A stretch of DNA of 64,000 nt. Source: Talinum fruticosum (lineage: Eukaryota > Streptophyta > Magnoliopsida > Caryophyllales > Talinaceae). A model generated the notes under the pieces. It ran no database searches. It saw nothing but the letters and a program-made list of their open reading frames with translations, and was not told the DNA's origin. A program made the translations under genes and the position numbers. Below, one piece after another: positions 47,846 to 59,139 of this stretch. The DNA lies in contig JAITYX010000102.1 of assembly GCA_021018815.1 (NCBI GenBank), positions 1,302,001 through 1,366,000 of the forward strand, in the 5' to 3' direction. Numbering within the stretch: the stretch's first letter is position 1; the number at the start of each line of letters is the position of its first letter.

Positions 47846-48872
47846 GACGTAACATTGTTAAAATTTAGTCTACATATTCCACCACGGATCATGATCGACC
47901 GAGGAAGGAATCATACCGAGCTTTATTTCTATCATTTTTGCTGGGAGATGCAAACTTTTAATTATCTCAAGCTCTCGAGTTGAGCCATAACCTCATAGTT
48001 CAAACAAAGGTGAAGAAATCAATACATCAAAACACAAAAACGCTTTTGATACATTGGTCGTTCAGGAAAAATAGGTAATAAGCGAACTTAATCAGCTTTG
48101 TTCTTCCGAAAATTGTGTTCGCTTACTTGACTCGAGTCACAAGCAGCATGTGTGGCATCCATAAGATGTGGGACAGCTTCTGGAACTTAGACCAGCCATG
48201 CTTATCCTCTTGTATGAATTCGAAGCAATTTGATGACAAGCTATGAGCTTTCATCAATTACGTAACTCTTGAACACTGCATACATAATGAACAAAGCAAC
48301 CAAGATCACAAGCATATGGGGAATATAGAGCGTGGGCACAGGAATGTGGAAAATTAAAGAACTTTTGAGATTATTAAGGGATTTTAGCTATTGCTTGTAC
48401 AGACTTCCTAAAATATATGAATCGGAATTTGGGACATGATGAAAGAATCCCTATGCATAGACATTTGGGGAAATATTCGGACCATTTGGGTTAGAAGTGA
48501 GAAAACAAAACATAACAAGCTGAGAAGTATTCGGACTATTTGGTGGGGAGGGGCTGATATTGATGAAAAGTACACCCAAAATTTTCCAAATTAACTCGTA
48601 CATACTTAAAGGCACAAACATATATAGTTTCCAATACTAAAAGAACAAATTCTCTCCGTGATGTTGTTTCTCGGGTTAATAACTAGTTATTGGCTTTTCC
48701 TAAAGGAAGAAATTGTGCTTTCCAATTCCAGGTTCAATGGAGGCATACTTGTATATACGACACAATAGCAAATTTTGAAGAGCATGCTTACTGAGCTGTG
48801 AATACCTAGCATAGTTTGCAAACATGAGAGTGATTGATATTTGATAGGTTCATCCTTCTCCCTCGATCCTCT

Positions 48873-48874
<2 letters not shown>

Positions 48875-48908
<34 letters not shown>
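48875..48908. repeat. (TA)n microsatellite inside CACTA element
   Basis: An uninterrupted run of about 16 TA units. Confidence 0.95.
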
Positions 48909-48909
<1 letters not shown>

Positions 48910-49619
48910 CCGTCACTCGGATCCGATTTGACCAAATTAGAAGATTATTCTCGACATATTTGTTGAATTTTTAAGTTAAGTGTATCAAAAAGACTTTATG
49001 AAAAACAAAAACATGTTCGGGATCATTGACATTGATCCACTTTACTACTTATGTAATCAATATTCACAATATCATTCATGTGATTGCAATGATTCGGATG
49101 TATAGTCTAATCTGAAAGTATAAACAGATATGTTGTATTTATTCAATGAAGTATCAATTTACTCATTTAAGAAATGAACCCTTTTTTTATCTCTTTTAAA
49201 ATTTCATTAGAAACAAAGCAAAGAAAGGCAAACCTAGAACATGCCTTCTAAGCCGAGTATATTCAGTTGTATCTTAAAAAAAAAAACAAACCAATGCTTC
49301 ATCTCTTTTATATTTCTTTGTGACATTTCATCAAACATCTAGCATGCATTATGGAAAATTGTCGATTTAGAGACCACCCGCAATCACTAAACAAGTTAAT
49401 TTCTCAATGTCAAGCACACAAAAGTGCAAAATACAGGAGACTTTTCCCAACCCACATGATCTCTACCCGAATTTCCACTGTGGTAATGAAAATCAAAACA
49501 ACAGACAACGCTAAACTAGTCCATACACGAAAGAACATAAATTATGGAGAATTCACAGATTTGGAGAACCAAATTTCAAATTTCAAGAAACAAAAACATA
49601 CCCGAAAATTGAAATTGCT

Positions 49620-49990
49620 TCCAAATGTTACGCTCAGGAGGTCGGGAATGCGAGGGAGCTCGGGGGCATCATGAACAGGAATTGGCGGCAGCGAAACGCC
49701 GGCAGAGAGTGGCGAATCGGGAGGACGTCGGATGAACGCCGCCGCAAAATCTCGAGGCAACGATGACTCGGGCGAGAGACTTCGAGAGAGAGAGTGATGG
49801 AGCAAGACTTAGAGAGAGAGAGGAGCAAAGACGCAGGTGACCGAAGAAACCGGTGCCGGATGGGAGCGAAGACACCGGTGCCGGAGAGGAGCGAAGACGT
49901 CGCCGCCGAAGAGGAGCGCAGTGGCTTGGCGTTTAAGGGGAGGGATAGGAGGGGAGAGTTAGGGATTGAGAGTTGGAATCCTGTGACGTG
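49620..49990. other. GC-rich segment with short tandem repeats in CACTA element
   Basis: This is a GC-rich island in AT-rich surroundings. Around 49835-49910 a unit of about 30 bp (ACCGGTGCCGGA...GGAGCGAAGAC) is repeated two to three times. GA microsatellite runs lie at 49780-49830. Overlapping frames on both strands are low-complexity and not thought to be genes. It may be a promoter/leader region of the ancestral element. Confidence 0.5.
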
Positions 49991-50029
49991 AAGGGGGAAA
50001 TCGTCCTAAGTTGTTGGAATTAGTCAACA

Positions 50030-50260
50030 TTAGCGTCGGACCTAACAATCGGAAGCCAATTAGAGTCGGAATTGTAATCCGACTCTAAATTCGGATGCCA
50101 ATTAGCGTCGGACTTTAATCCTACTCTAAAATCGGACGCTAATAGAGTCTGTTTTTTATTTTCGACTCAAATAGTGTCTCTTGTAAGTTCGACGCTAATT
50201 TCGTCAATATTAGAGTCGAATTTTGTTGTGGTCTCTAAATTTCGATGCTAATCGCAAGTT
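50030..50260. repeat. Right subterminal repeat region of CACTA element
   Basis: About ten more diverged copies (TAGAGTCGGA, TCCGACTCTA, GGACGCTAAT) occur in both orientations. Confidence 0.85.
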
Positions 50261-50270
50261 TTTTATAGTG

Positions 50271-50273
50271 TGA
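50271..50273. repeat. CACTA target-site duplication TGA, right
   Basis: TGA pairs with 46989-46991. Confidence 0.9.
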
Positions 50274-51081
50274 AGTTTACCGGAAATGAAAACAAACAGC
50301 TCTTGACACGGTGTCCGGTCGGCCCGAAATAGTGCTTTTCTATCTCGCTGTGTGAATAGGTAAGAAGCCAGCTTGTTTTTGTTTTTAAATTGAGATTAAT
50401 CAGCTTTAATCAACATACAAAAACAAAAATTCAAATGGTACTCTAAGAATAAAAATACTTCGGTCCAAGATTAGATAAGGATTATAATTAAGTCAATTAA
50501 TTAACGATTGAAAATCCTTAATCTAACAAAACAGAATTTTTCAAGTCTAATGTTCAATATATCCGATTCCATTTATGTCTATATTCAAATAATAAATGGG
50601 TTTAAGAATTATATAGACATATTTCAAGTATTTGTCGATTTAAATTAATTTCAAACAAATAAATGTGGTTATCTTAGAATTAAAACAAGTAATATACTTT
50701 GAAATATGAAACAAGCGAGTTAAAAAGATAAATTAAGTATGTAAAATTATTTAGGCACACTTTATGTCTATGTCCTGTCTTAGCGGTTCGGACACCTAAA
50801 ACTATTGCTTATTCAATTCTCATAAATGCTTCGAGTTGGTCGACACAAACATTAACCGATTTTTAAGGCTAAAAGATGCTCAATTAGAAGCTTAGTCTAA
50901 TGTGATTTTATACCTCATCAAGAATCCAAAGCATGTATCAAAGTATTAAGGGATTCATTCAAGATTATATTCATTAAAACTCATAGAGAATATTTCGAGT
51001 TAAGAGATGAATATCTAAGTTTTGGAGGAATGACTTGAATTAAAAATCATAAAGAGAGATAAGTTCATACCTGAGTTTTCA

Positions 51082-51524
51082 TACCACCCTCGGGTTTAAG
51101 CCTTGCCGCAAGGCTGGACATTGGGCATCCAAATCTCCTACTCCCATCTTTGTTTTCTTGCCAAAATGTTTCCTCACAATCTTCATCCTTTCAACCAACC
51201 CCACACCAAATTACAGCATACCAAAACCTCCCGATTTCCCTCTATAACCATTTTCCCCAACACTATCCAGCCGAGTTAGCTTGTAGTTTAGCTAATTTTG
51301 GAGCTCCACAACTCCCTCATCCCATCTCAAATCCATCCCAAATTTCACCCATATCTTAATCAACGCCTTGGCCACTTCCCTCCAAATTCGGGAATACCAA
51401 CCCTCCTAGATTTGTCTCCACCCTATTTTTCCCAAAATTGCGGATTTCTAGGTAAACACCCCTTTTTGCGGTTGTGCCTATTTGTGCTTCTCCTTGTTTC
51501 CGTCGCCACTCTTCAGTCACCTCT
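51082..51524. other. Unassigned host-like sequence right of element E
   Basis: This is the first sequence outside the LTR end. A short palindrome GCCTTGCCGCAAGGC lies near 51100. No family match or convincing gene was seen; small frames exist on both strands without supporting features. Confidence 0.5.
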
Positions 51525-51725
51525 CCACCCCTAGGTGTCAGGCACATCAGCTACCTTTAGAACTATAGGTCCATGGTCTGACGCCTGAATGGGTAGATTT
51601 TGAACATAAGTCTCTGTGAGTTCCTGGTACCATTCCTTTGTGGCCAGCCCTCTTTCCAGTCCCTCAAAGATGGTGTCCTCCTGTTTTCTGATATTTGTCC
51701 ACTTAAAAAGCCTCACTTGGGACAC
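51525..51725 (-). pseudogene. LINE endonuclease domain fragment
   Basis: The minus strand reads LFKWTNIRKQEDTIFEGLERGLATKEWYQ followed by LPIQASDHGPIVLK. The FTWTN...R.LDRALAN.W and SDHxPI motifs are the C-terminal part of the apurinic-like endonuclease of plant L1-type LINEs. The SDH residues are part of its active site. Only about 65 codons remain. Neither the upstream half nor the RT is seen. Confidence 0.7.
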
Positions 51726-52498
51726 ACGTAAACCACGGTTCGCAGGTAAAATTTATCTCTGAAAGTATAATTATGAATTAAAGGGTGTTGTAGCTGTAAA
51801 TTTCCTTGGCAAAGTGTGATAGGTAAGAGAAGCCGATCAAGGCAACTGCTCTTAAAATAATTAAATGAAGAGAGATGTTTTGGGTCCGTCTTGGTTACGC
51901 ATGGTAACACCTTTTTATCCTCACCCAGGATGGATAAAATGAAAGAATCTAAAAAAAAATTGAATTTAAAACCACGGAATTCATTTGATTGGAAACACAG
52001 ATAAAATAATTGAGTTTAACATAAATGAGTTAAATTTAACCAAAAATAAAGACCTTAGTTAAATTAAACTTGGTTTGATTGAACTATTTTAATACAAGAT
52101 CACCACACCCTTAACAGTTACTAGATACAAAATATTTATAAATAATAAACTAATTACAAATTAAAGGATATACACGTATTGCATAATATTAATTTCTTTT
52201 TCCTTTTCCAGCTTCGTTCAAATATAAAATTTTATTTTTAGAGCACTAACTAATAACATGAATATATATAATTTCATATATCATTGCATTCCTTGAAATA
52301 GCAACAAAGTTTTCTCAATTTCTAAAAATAAGAAGTCATATAGTTCGAGTATAACAAAAATATAAACCAAAATATTTATATATAGTAAATCTGTCCATTA
52401 AAAAAAGATGAGAATGTGCTTATGTTGCCACATGCCTTAACAAAAGAATTTTTAGTCGAGACTTATGCATTGTCACAGTAACGTATAGAACATGTCAA

Positions 52499-52500
<2 letters not shown>
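51726..52500. other. AT-rich sequence upstream of the peptide gene
   Basis: No gene, RNA or recognisable element was seen. It is rich in A/T runs and short frames only. It probably includes the upstream region of the gene at 52643. Confidence 0.5.

Positions 52501-52557
<57 letters not shown>
52501..52557. repeat. (TA)n microsatellite just upstream of the peptide gene
   Basis: About 28 TA units end 86 bases before the gene's ATG. The tract could act as, or replace, a TATA box. Confidence 0.95.
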
Positions 52558-52559
<2 letters not shown>

Positions 52560-52642
52560 CATACACAATTGAATTGAAAATATGTCCACAGCAAGAACTC
52601 GTAATTAAGAAGTTTTGAGTTTCCTTTTCAAAAAATTCAAAC

Positions 52643-53312
52643 ATGCAAGGAATTATACTCACTGCTATTGGCGTTATTTCGTTCATAGCTACTACATTAG
52701 TAAACAGTGCGACAGTTCATCGCTTTCAATATATAGAAAATACTCAACAATCTGACAATTTTGATGACAAACAGGCTAATTTCATATATAATTGTTTTAA
52801 GAGTTGCAAATCTACAGATGGTCCATGTTTATTCAATTGTATTCAAAAGGAATTTCCCGGAAAGAATCGAACCGATATTGGTGCAATTCTATTCGAGCAT
52901 GCAACTCAAGGGAGACTTATACTTTGCTCAATAGGATGCGGATTATCTGATGTATGTGCAGAACTAGATGAATTAGGTGTGTTCCTCACATCTCACTCTT
53001 TAGAAAAATTGAATGATATATAAGGTATCATATCTATCTAACTGTATAAGTTTCTTTTTTATAATGATACTATGTGCCCACTCCTTATTCTATGTACAAA
53101 ATTCATACTTTATAACATTATTTATGTTTCTTTAAATTTTATAAATATATTGGACATATCATTTACATTATTGGAAACATTACAATTACAATAATTGAAT
53201 TAGAATTATAACTTTTAACTTTGCTATATTTTCAGAAAAAGTCCAAGAGTGTATGGATGGTTGCGAAAAGTTTTGTGAAGAAGGAATGGTTGAGGCAGTC
53301 GTTCATGCATGA
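52643..53312 (+). CDS. Thionin-like secreted cysteine-rich peptide, two exons
   Basis: Exon 1 is 52643-52976 and exon 2 is 53236-53312, joined across a 259-bp AT-rich intron with GT (52977) and AG (53235) borders in phase 1. The product is 136 residues. Residues 3-20 are hydrophobic, a likely signal peptide. The mature part has ten Cys at 51, 55, 62, 66, 95, 99, 105, 117, 121 and 125. The spacing CxxxC, GC...C and CxxxCxxxC, with LCSIGC and ending in CMDGCEKFC, resembles plant thionin-like/TAP1-type proteins. These are usually secreted and of uncertain or antimicrobial role. Without splicing, exon 1 reads on to a stop at 53021-53023 with a non-conserved tail; the conserved last Cys motif lies only in exon 2, which supports splicing. 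The frame is intact and lies in the only TE-poor island. It could alternatively be another cysteine-rich peptide class. Confidence 0.75.
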
Positions 53313-54240
53313 AATACAAATTGAGAAATAATGTTATGTTATTTAGTTACGCTGTCATAATTTTTATTCAAGTAACTACAAATGGTAAATTCTTGAAATA
53401 CAATCGTTTATTTTCTTGAGCAAATACCCCTTACATTTCAATGTTTAATTATAATTTTAATTTACCATTAGCTCAATTATGTTCTTAGGTAAGGACAGGT
53501 ATAACATCATATGTTAAGAATATCTCGATTGTGAATTTTATCTTTCATGTTCCATTTTGACACAGCTATGCATATAAAATATTATTGCTATTGTTATATT
53601 CTCGAACTTTTGAGGCTGCTGTTTATATGATAATTAATTGTCAGCATTGCCAAAACTATTTGGATGTCATAATCATACACTTTGGATGTTAGACGTTAAG
53701 GTTTTAAGTACTACATATCAATAGGAAACCATAAAGAAATAATTGTATTTTTAATTTAACAATCGAATGAGAATATGAAAATATAGATATACTATAAGAA
53801 CTATATATTCATTTTCACATAGTATTTCACAATTATTTTAAGTGTTATTTGACATATTACTGCCCTGTGACATCGACAGATGATATAAAGTCTCTTAGGT
53901 TTTGTAAATAACAAATTAGTACTATCCTAATAATTTCAAAAGTAGAGGAGTAAACTATCAAAAAATCATACCTTAATGTACTTATTTATTATTTACGAGA
54001 CATGCGGGTTATCGTTTGTCCGTATCATAGGTTAATAAACTGTCAATATTTATTTTTGAAAGTTTTCTCCAATCTTATGGAGCATTGCATAAATACCATA
54101 TTGAGGTGGATTAATCTTAAATTATCCATGTAGAATGCCACATTGATGCTGAATGGGATCAAATAGTGTCCGATGTTAGGTACAAACTTCACATTTGGCC
54201 TAATAAGGTCCAATTCTCTAAGTAAAACGTAAAACCAAGG
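53313..54240. other. AT-rich downstream region, possibly part of an LTR of element G
   Basis: No gene was seen. The last few hundred bases, ending in the CAAGG duplication (54236-54240), may be LTR sequence of the gypsy element whose LTR end lies at 61951-62379, because F interrupts at this point. Confidence 0.4.
54236..54240. repeat. Target-site duplication CAAGG of element F, left
   Basis: CAAGG directly before the LTR is identical to 61946-61950. Confidence 0.9.
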
Positions 54241-56178
54241 TTTAGACACCTAAAAGTTTCATGTCATTTCTTTTTTATTTATTTGTTGGCCCGAGGATGA
54301 AATCGCGAGTCCTGTTTGTGGATTTGGATCACTCGTCGATGTTTGATTGGTGCGTCGAAAGCTAGTAAACCACAAACAACTCCCAACACCAAATAAATAG
54401 TCTTTTTCCTTAGGTCGGCCTAAAAATCCCTATTCATTCAAACTATCCAAGCCCGGGCCAAGTTGCTAGAGTCAAACCGAAGTCCGATGTTGCATATGGG
54501 AAATTCCAAGCTCGGAATTATGTGTTTTATTTTTCTGTCCAACCAAACACAGAGTCGAAGACCTCAAGACGACGCTAAACGCTGCATTTCATGATCACAA
54601 GCATCAAAGTGTTGCATTTTGCTCCAAGACAGTCCGCCATAGACTAGGAGCACACCTTCTCTAAACGACGTCACTCCATGGCCGGCGCCCCTACCAATTA
54701 TTTGACCTCAAAACACCGTGTTTCAGCCAAGACTCCTATTGCAGCACACGAAAGGGCACAAAACCCGAGGCAACACTCTCGTGGTCGGCGCCCCTACCCC
54801 ATTTTTATTCGATTTTATCTTGGTTTTATCTCGGTTTAATCTTCATATTATCTTGGCCCGATTTTGCAGCTTATCTATGGACGGCTGGCTGAGAGAAACC
54901 CTAGGTCATTTGTGACCAACTCTCCTCCCTATAAATAGAGAGCCTTGGATCTCATTTCGGCAATGGCTCATCCCCGCCTAAGAGCTACCGAATACTCCCT
55001 TTTGTATTTTGATCTCTTGGTCTCTTTTGAGCCTACTCATATTCTACTCCCTATTCAAACCACATCCGAACTCGAAGACTCCATCATTCACCTTTCTACC
55101 TACCTATCTATACTCAAAACTCACAAAAAGCCATTTCAATTCATCACCGTCGCATCACTAGATTCGGATTCGAGATCTAGATCAACAGGTGTGACAACCT
55201 GAAGGCATTGATTTGATCTTCACAACGGTTTACTTATTTATTTTATGCTTTTATCGTTTTCAGTATTGTGAAGAAAATTGTATCGCTTTTAATTTCTCCC
55301 GCTCGATGTAATCCTTTATTTTTTTCGCTTTTTTTCTTTTCGTTTTTCTTTTCTTTTCTTTATTTGCTTTTTATCGCTTTCAATTGTGTTTTGGTTGCTT
55401 TAATTTTCGTATTGCATGTTGTGTGCTTGTGTTTGATATATTATTTTAATTCACTACTCGAACTAGTAATGACCATCGTTTGATGGGCGGAATGGAAGGG
55501 CTTATCCCTACTTTCGTACCCTCGCCCCGAATCCGATTCTCGGCTCCAAGACCGATGGAGTCATTTTTTAACTTTTTCAGTCTTAGTTTTTCCCGTATTA
55601 AGATTGGAAGAGAAAACATTATTTTGTTTTTGTTAGTTTTTTTCCTAAAAATTGACTGGCGACCCCCTTTTGATTTATTTCTTCTAGATATACTTCCTCG
55701 CTATTTCGATTAAACAATAAGAAAAAAGATTTTGGATCCGCTAAGCCAGGCTAGTGGCCGAGACCGAATGTCTTAGCCTTGGTCCCTAGTCGACGTCGGC
55801 CACCACTTAGTTCAAGCTGCCGCCTACATCGAGCGGTTAGTAGGCGGGGCTCGAGTCCAAACCGGTGTTTTCATACCAGTTTGGCCCTAAAGCCTCATGG
55901 TACAAATAGAAACCCTATCTTTCTTTATTTTTTCGATTAGAAAATAGTATCCTAAGACATCCGAAAATAATTATTAAAATAAAATAATAGTAAAACTGTC
56001 ATTCAAACTGTGATTTAACTCGTTTGAACTTGATTTAATAAAATTTGGGACTTTAAATAAGAGGTCAATCCTCACTTTCAAAAATCAATCTTCAAAACCC
56101 TAAATCATTCTTTAAAATTTCTAAAACTCGACATTCATGGTGAAGCTCGGCTGGCCCCCGTTGACCATGGTTCCTACA
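54241..56178 (+). mobile_element. 5' LTR of gypsy element F
   Basis: The LTR begins TTTAGACACC (ancestral TGTAGACACC) and ends GGTTCCTACA, 1,938 bp. It pairs with 60023-61945 and with the LTR at 1112-3173. TATA box TATAAATA lies at 54930-54937, followed by AGAGCCTTGG. Several small frames in it are not conserved between copies. Confidence 0.92.
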
Positions 56179-56179
56179 A

Positions 56180-56197
56180 TGGTAACTCTGCTGGGGA
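56180..56197 (+). promoter_or_regulatory. Primer binding site of element F
   Basis: TGGTAACTCTGCTGGGGA lies one base after the LTR end. It resembles the TGGCGACTCTGCTGGGGA found in this place in plant Tat/Ogre-type elements. Confidence 0.75.
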
Positions 56198-56779
56198 TAA
56201 TCGCTTATTAAGAGGGCGAAACTTCAAAATTTGAGTAATGAATTTTAATAATGTATTTGCATTAGGCATCATGCATTTAGCAACCTTTGACCATAATTTA
56301 TTTTTGTTGGTGGACCATTTGGTTTTACCCCTTGTAAACACTTCGGTAAGAGGCTCCTACTACGACCTAGGCAAGCCCAACTAGGCTTGATTGCCAACGA
56401 AGTGGTACCTCTTCCCTCGTAGTACGTGGTCTTAGTTTATCGAGAGGCACCGAAGATTCTAGCATTTTTCTTATCGTGCACCACATGAAAGACTAAATTC
56501 TCGGACTATGAGTCACCATGTATCCTACCTAGTCTTAACCTTCTTTTAATCATATCTCTTTGACTATTAGGTGGCACCTTGTGTCTTCATTTGTATACTT
56601 GGCTGAGTGTGATTGTTTTTAGATTTAATCATCTACTTGTGAGCCTTTAGGGATAGGTGAGGAGTGCTAAATACTCTTTGCATGGGTTCAAAACTAAAAT
56701 TGAAAATAAACCTTTTTGAGTCTGTCCAATTTGTGCATTCTAACCAAAAGTCCAAAATTACTTTCCCTTGTTAGGTTTG

Positions 56780-57560
56780 TCAAATAATAGTATTTTTCAT
56801 GTAGCCAAAAATCAATTTCATCTCAAATAGATGAGTTCATTTTTGCAGTAGCCAAAAGTAAATTTCATCTCAAATAGGTGAGTACATTTTTGTATTAAAA
56901 ATAAATTTCATCTTAAAATAGGTGAGTCCATTCATTTCATTCTTTCATTAGCTAAAAATAAATTCATCCCAAATAAGGTGTTCATTCATTTTATTTTTAC
57001 ATCAGCCAAAAATTAAATTTATCTCAAATAAGTGAGTTCATTTATTTTTGCATTAGCCAAAAGTAAATTTCATCTCAAAATAGATGAGTCCATTCATTTC
57101 ATTCTTTCATTAGCCAAAAATAAATTCATCCCAATTAAGGTGTCCATTCATTTTATTCTTTCATTAGCTAAAATTAAATTGATTTCAATTAGGTGAACTC
57201 TTTTGTGCATTAACCAAACTAAAATTTATCTCAAATTAGGTGAATCTGTTTTGCATTTTCGTATTTCATTTAGCCAAAATAAAATTCATCTCAAATTAGG
57301 TGAGTCCCGTTTGCATCTTCATTTAGCCAAAAAAATTAATCTCAACTTAGGTGAGTCCATTTTGCATTTTCATATTTCATTTTAGCCAAATTGAAATTCA
57401 TCTCAAATTAGGTGAGTTCATTTTGCATTGTCATATTTCATGTAGCCTAAAAACATTCATCTCAAATTAGGTGAGTCTGTTTTGCATTTTCATTTCCCAT
57501 TGAGCTAAATCAAATTCATCTTCCATAGGAATAATCATCTAGACATTGTAGTTATGCACT
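56780..57560 (+). repeat. Leader tandem array of element F, about 60-bp unit
   Basis: About thirteen diverged units of TTAGCCAAAA..AAATTCATCTCAAATTAGGTGAGTTCATTTT type occur. The reverse complement of the same array is at 5195-5648. Any reading frame through it is a by-product of the repetition. Confidence 0.85.
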
Positions 57561-57726
57561 AGTCAAATCATAAAATCATCTCACATTAAGTCATAAGCAT
57601 TGTTCACATTACTACGTACCACAACAAGTACATCCCACATCTTTACTTGTGACACCAGTACATCGCCCGCGGACAAAGCACAACCTTCCTCAAAAAATGG
57701 CCAACTAGATATAGCAAACTCCCATT

Positions 57727-58543
57727 ATGATCCTGTTCAAGGAATCTGCTGTGAAATTGGAAGCTAAGATTGATGCTCGGGACAAGAAGATTGAGTCGAT
57801 AGCAGAAACCCTCGGCCTCATACTTAGAGAACTAGGGAAAATATTGAAAGAAGGAGCATCCCGCCCTCAACCTCAACCCGAGCCTCAGCCTCGGCGCACA
57901 AATAGATTAGATAGAAAAGATGTTACGTGATTCATCAATGTTCGAAACTATTATCTAGCCTAGGGATTCACTTCAATCCCTTAAGGGAAACTACCCTTAA
58001 ATTCACCATGGCTAACATCAAGTGCCACGGACTGAAAACCCTCATCATCACATGAGGAACTTTGTAGGGGCAATGACTCTAAAGAATGTACCGGAAGACA
58101 AATAGCATGTCATCTTTCGATGGATGTTTAGCGAAGACGTTATGAAGTAGTACAATGCTATCGGGCCACATAAGGTCACGAACTGGCAGGATCTTTGCTG
58201 GGAGTTCTTACATTAATACTCCTACGATATCGATCTACCAAGTAACTCTTTCGGACCAAGAGTTGATCAAGCAAGGAGGCGATGAAAGATTCATCGACTT
58301 CCTCACTCGGTGGAGAGCAAAAGCAGTCCACATGATCGATCGACCATCCGAAAAGATCACGTTCAAATCATCATCAAGAACTTGCAAACCGCCTATCAGC
58401 AGACACTTGAAGTTCTTGCCCTTTATGAACTTCAAAACACTTCGAGATGCCGGCATGCTTATGGAAGAGGAGCAGGCATCCACAATCAGCTAGAAGATCA
58501 TCCAATGAGCCTATCACTCATCGGGGATCCTAATAAAGCTTGA
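57727..58543 (+). pseudogene. gag: Gag remnant of element F (Tat/Ogre type), broken
   Basis: ATG at 57727 opens 67 codons with a short coiled coil (LEAKIDARDKKIESIAETLGLILREL) and a Pro/Gln run (RPQPQPEPQP). Then, in changing frames, come a stretch after NIKCHGLKT, NFVGAMTLKNVPEDK, and LSDQELIKQGGDERFIDFLTRWRAKAVHMIDRPSEK (58230-58360), followed by VQIIIKNLQTAYQ. The F..FL.RWR.KA..M..RPSE..Q...IIKNL pattern is typical of Ogre/Tat gag. Stops occur at 57928, near 58050, 58105 and 58150, with a frameshift near 58360. No protease, RT, RNase H or integrase is found between here and the 3' LTR. Confidence 0.72.
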
Positions 58544-59139
58544 TTTTTCCCTTTTCCCATATCCATTGTATATTTATTTCCTTTTCGTCTTTCAAAAATA
58601 AATAAAAAAACCAACCAAATCAGTATTCCTTTTTGAACTACGAAGGCCTCGATTTCCGCTATAGCAGATACGTAGGAAGTCCATAAGGTCCCGCCCCAAT
58701 CCTAATCATGAACCCAATTTCTAATTGCCAAATTCAAAGCCACCTTGCCTTACTCGGAGGAGCAAAAGTCAATCAAGCATGTTATGCCGACTCAAGCACT
58801 AAACCTGTCAAGTTTATGGTTTATTGTTCACCATCTAGCAAGTATACATTGTAGTTCGAGCAACCTACCCTTCGTTAGACTTTACTTTATGGAGTGGGGT
58901 TAAAAGTGAAATTTTGTCTATCTTTTTTAACTTTTTGCATCATCTTAATAAAAGAATGAATTTGTTCTTAGAATTGAGTCTTGCATACATCTTCTTTGCA
59001 TGAGTCAAACTCCTAAAATACAAAAATTAATAACAAAGCACCTTACAAGGAATTATTCATACAAGCAAGCATCAAGCATCAAATCAGCATCATGAAGGTC
59101 ACGAGCATCGCCACCTTCAAAGAATTCAACCAGCAGTGC
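58544..59139 (+). other. Non-coding internal region of element F
   Basis: No gene was seen. It holds sequence complementary to 4170-4830 in the inverted copy. Confidence 0.5.

Larger units (their letters stand above)
46992..50270. mobile_element. Non-autonomous CACTA (En/Spm) DNA transposon
   Basis: This is 3,279 bp, bounded by CACTACAAGAAAAC on the left and the complement CACTATAAAAAAC on the right. It has a 3-bp target duplication TGA at 46989-46991 and 50271-50273. Both subterminal regions carry many TTAGCGTCGGAC-type motifs in both orientations (46992-47390 and 50030-50260), as CACTA elements do for transposase binding. No TNP2-type transposase is readable. Only a short coiled-coil tail like that of TNP1/PTTA-type proteins remains on the minus strand. 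Movement would need a partner element. Confidence 0.95.
46709..51081 (-). mobile_element. 5' LTR of element E, interrupted by CACTA transposon
   Basis: LTR sequence on the minus strand occupies 46709-46988 and 50274-51081. Its outer end is GAGTTTTCA at 51081 (complement of TGAAAACTC). A TATA-like complement CTATTTATAAGC lies near 46783. The conserved inverted repeat is at 50373-50382 and 50417-50426. The inner end (about 500 bp of the downstream LTR part) is missing. The CACTA element with a TGA duplication splits it. Confidence 0.75.

Noticed and set aside
49542..49991. Overlapping Pro/Ser- and Arg-rich frames in the CACTA element
   Set aside because: GC-rich low-complexity sequence with tandem repeats and open frames on both strands; no domain.
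51150..51359. Small Pro/Gln-rich plus-strand frame
   Set aside because: No homology features, start context or supporting exon structure.
52501..52686. Minus-strand reading frame rich in alternating Tyr-Ile
   Set aside because: It is a translation of the (TA)n tract overlapping the real gene start; low complexity.
56780..57560. Possible CRISPR array because of regular repeats
   Set aside because: Units are contiguous and diverged with no unique spacers; the context is a plant retrotransposon leader.
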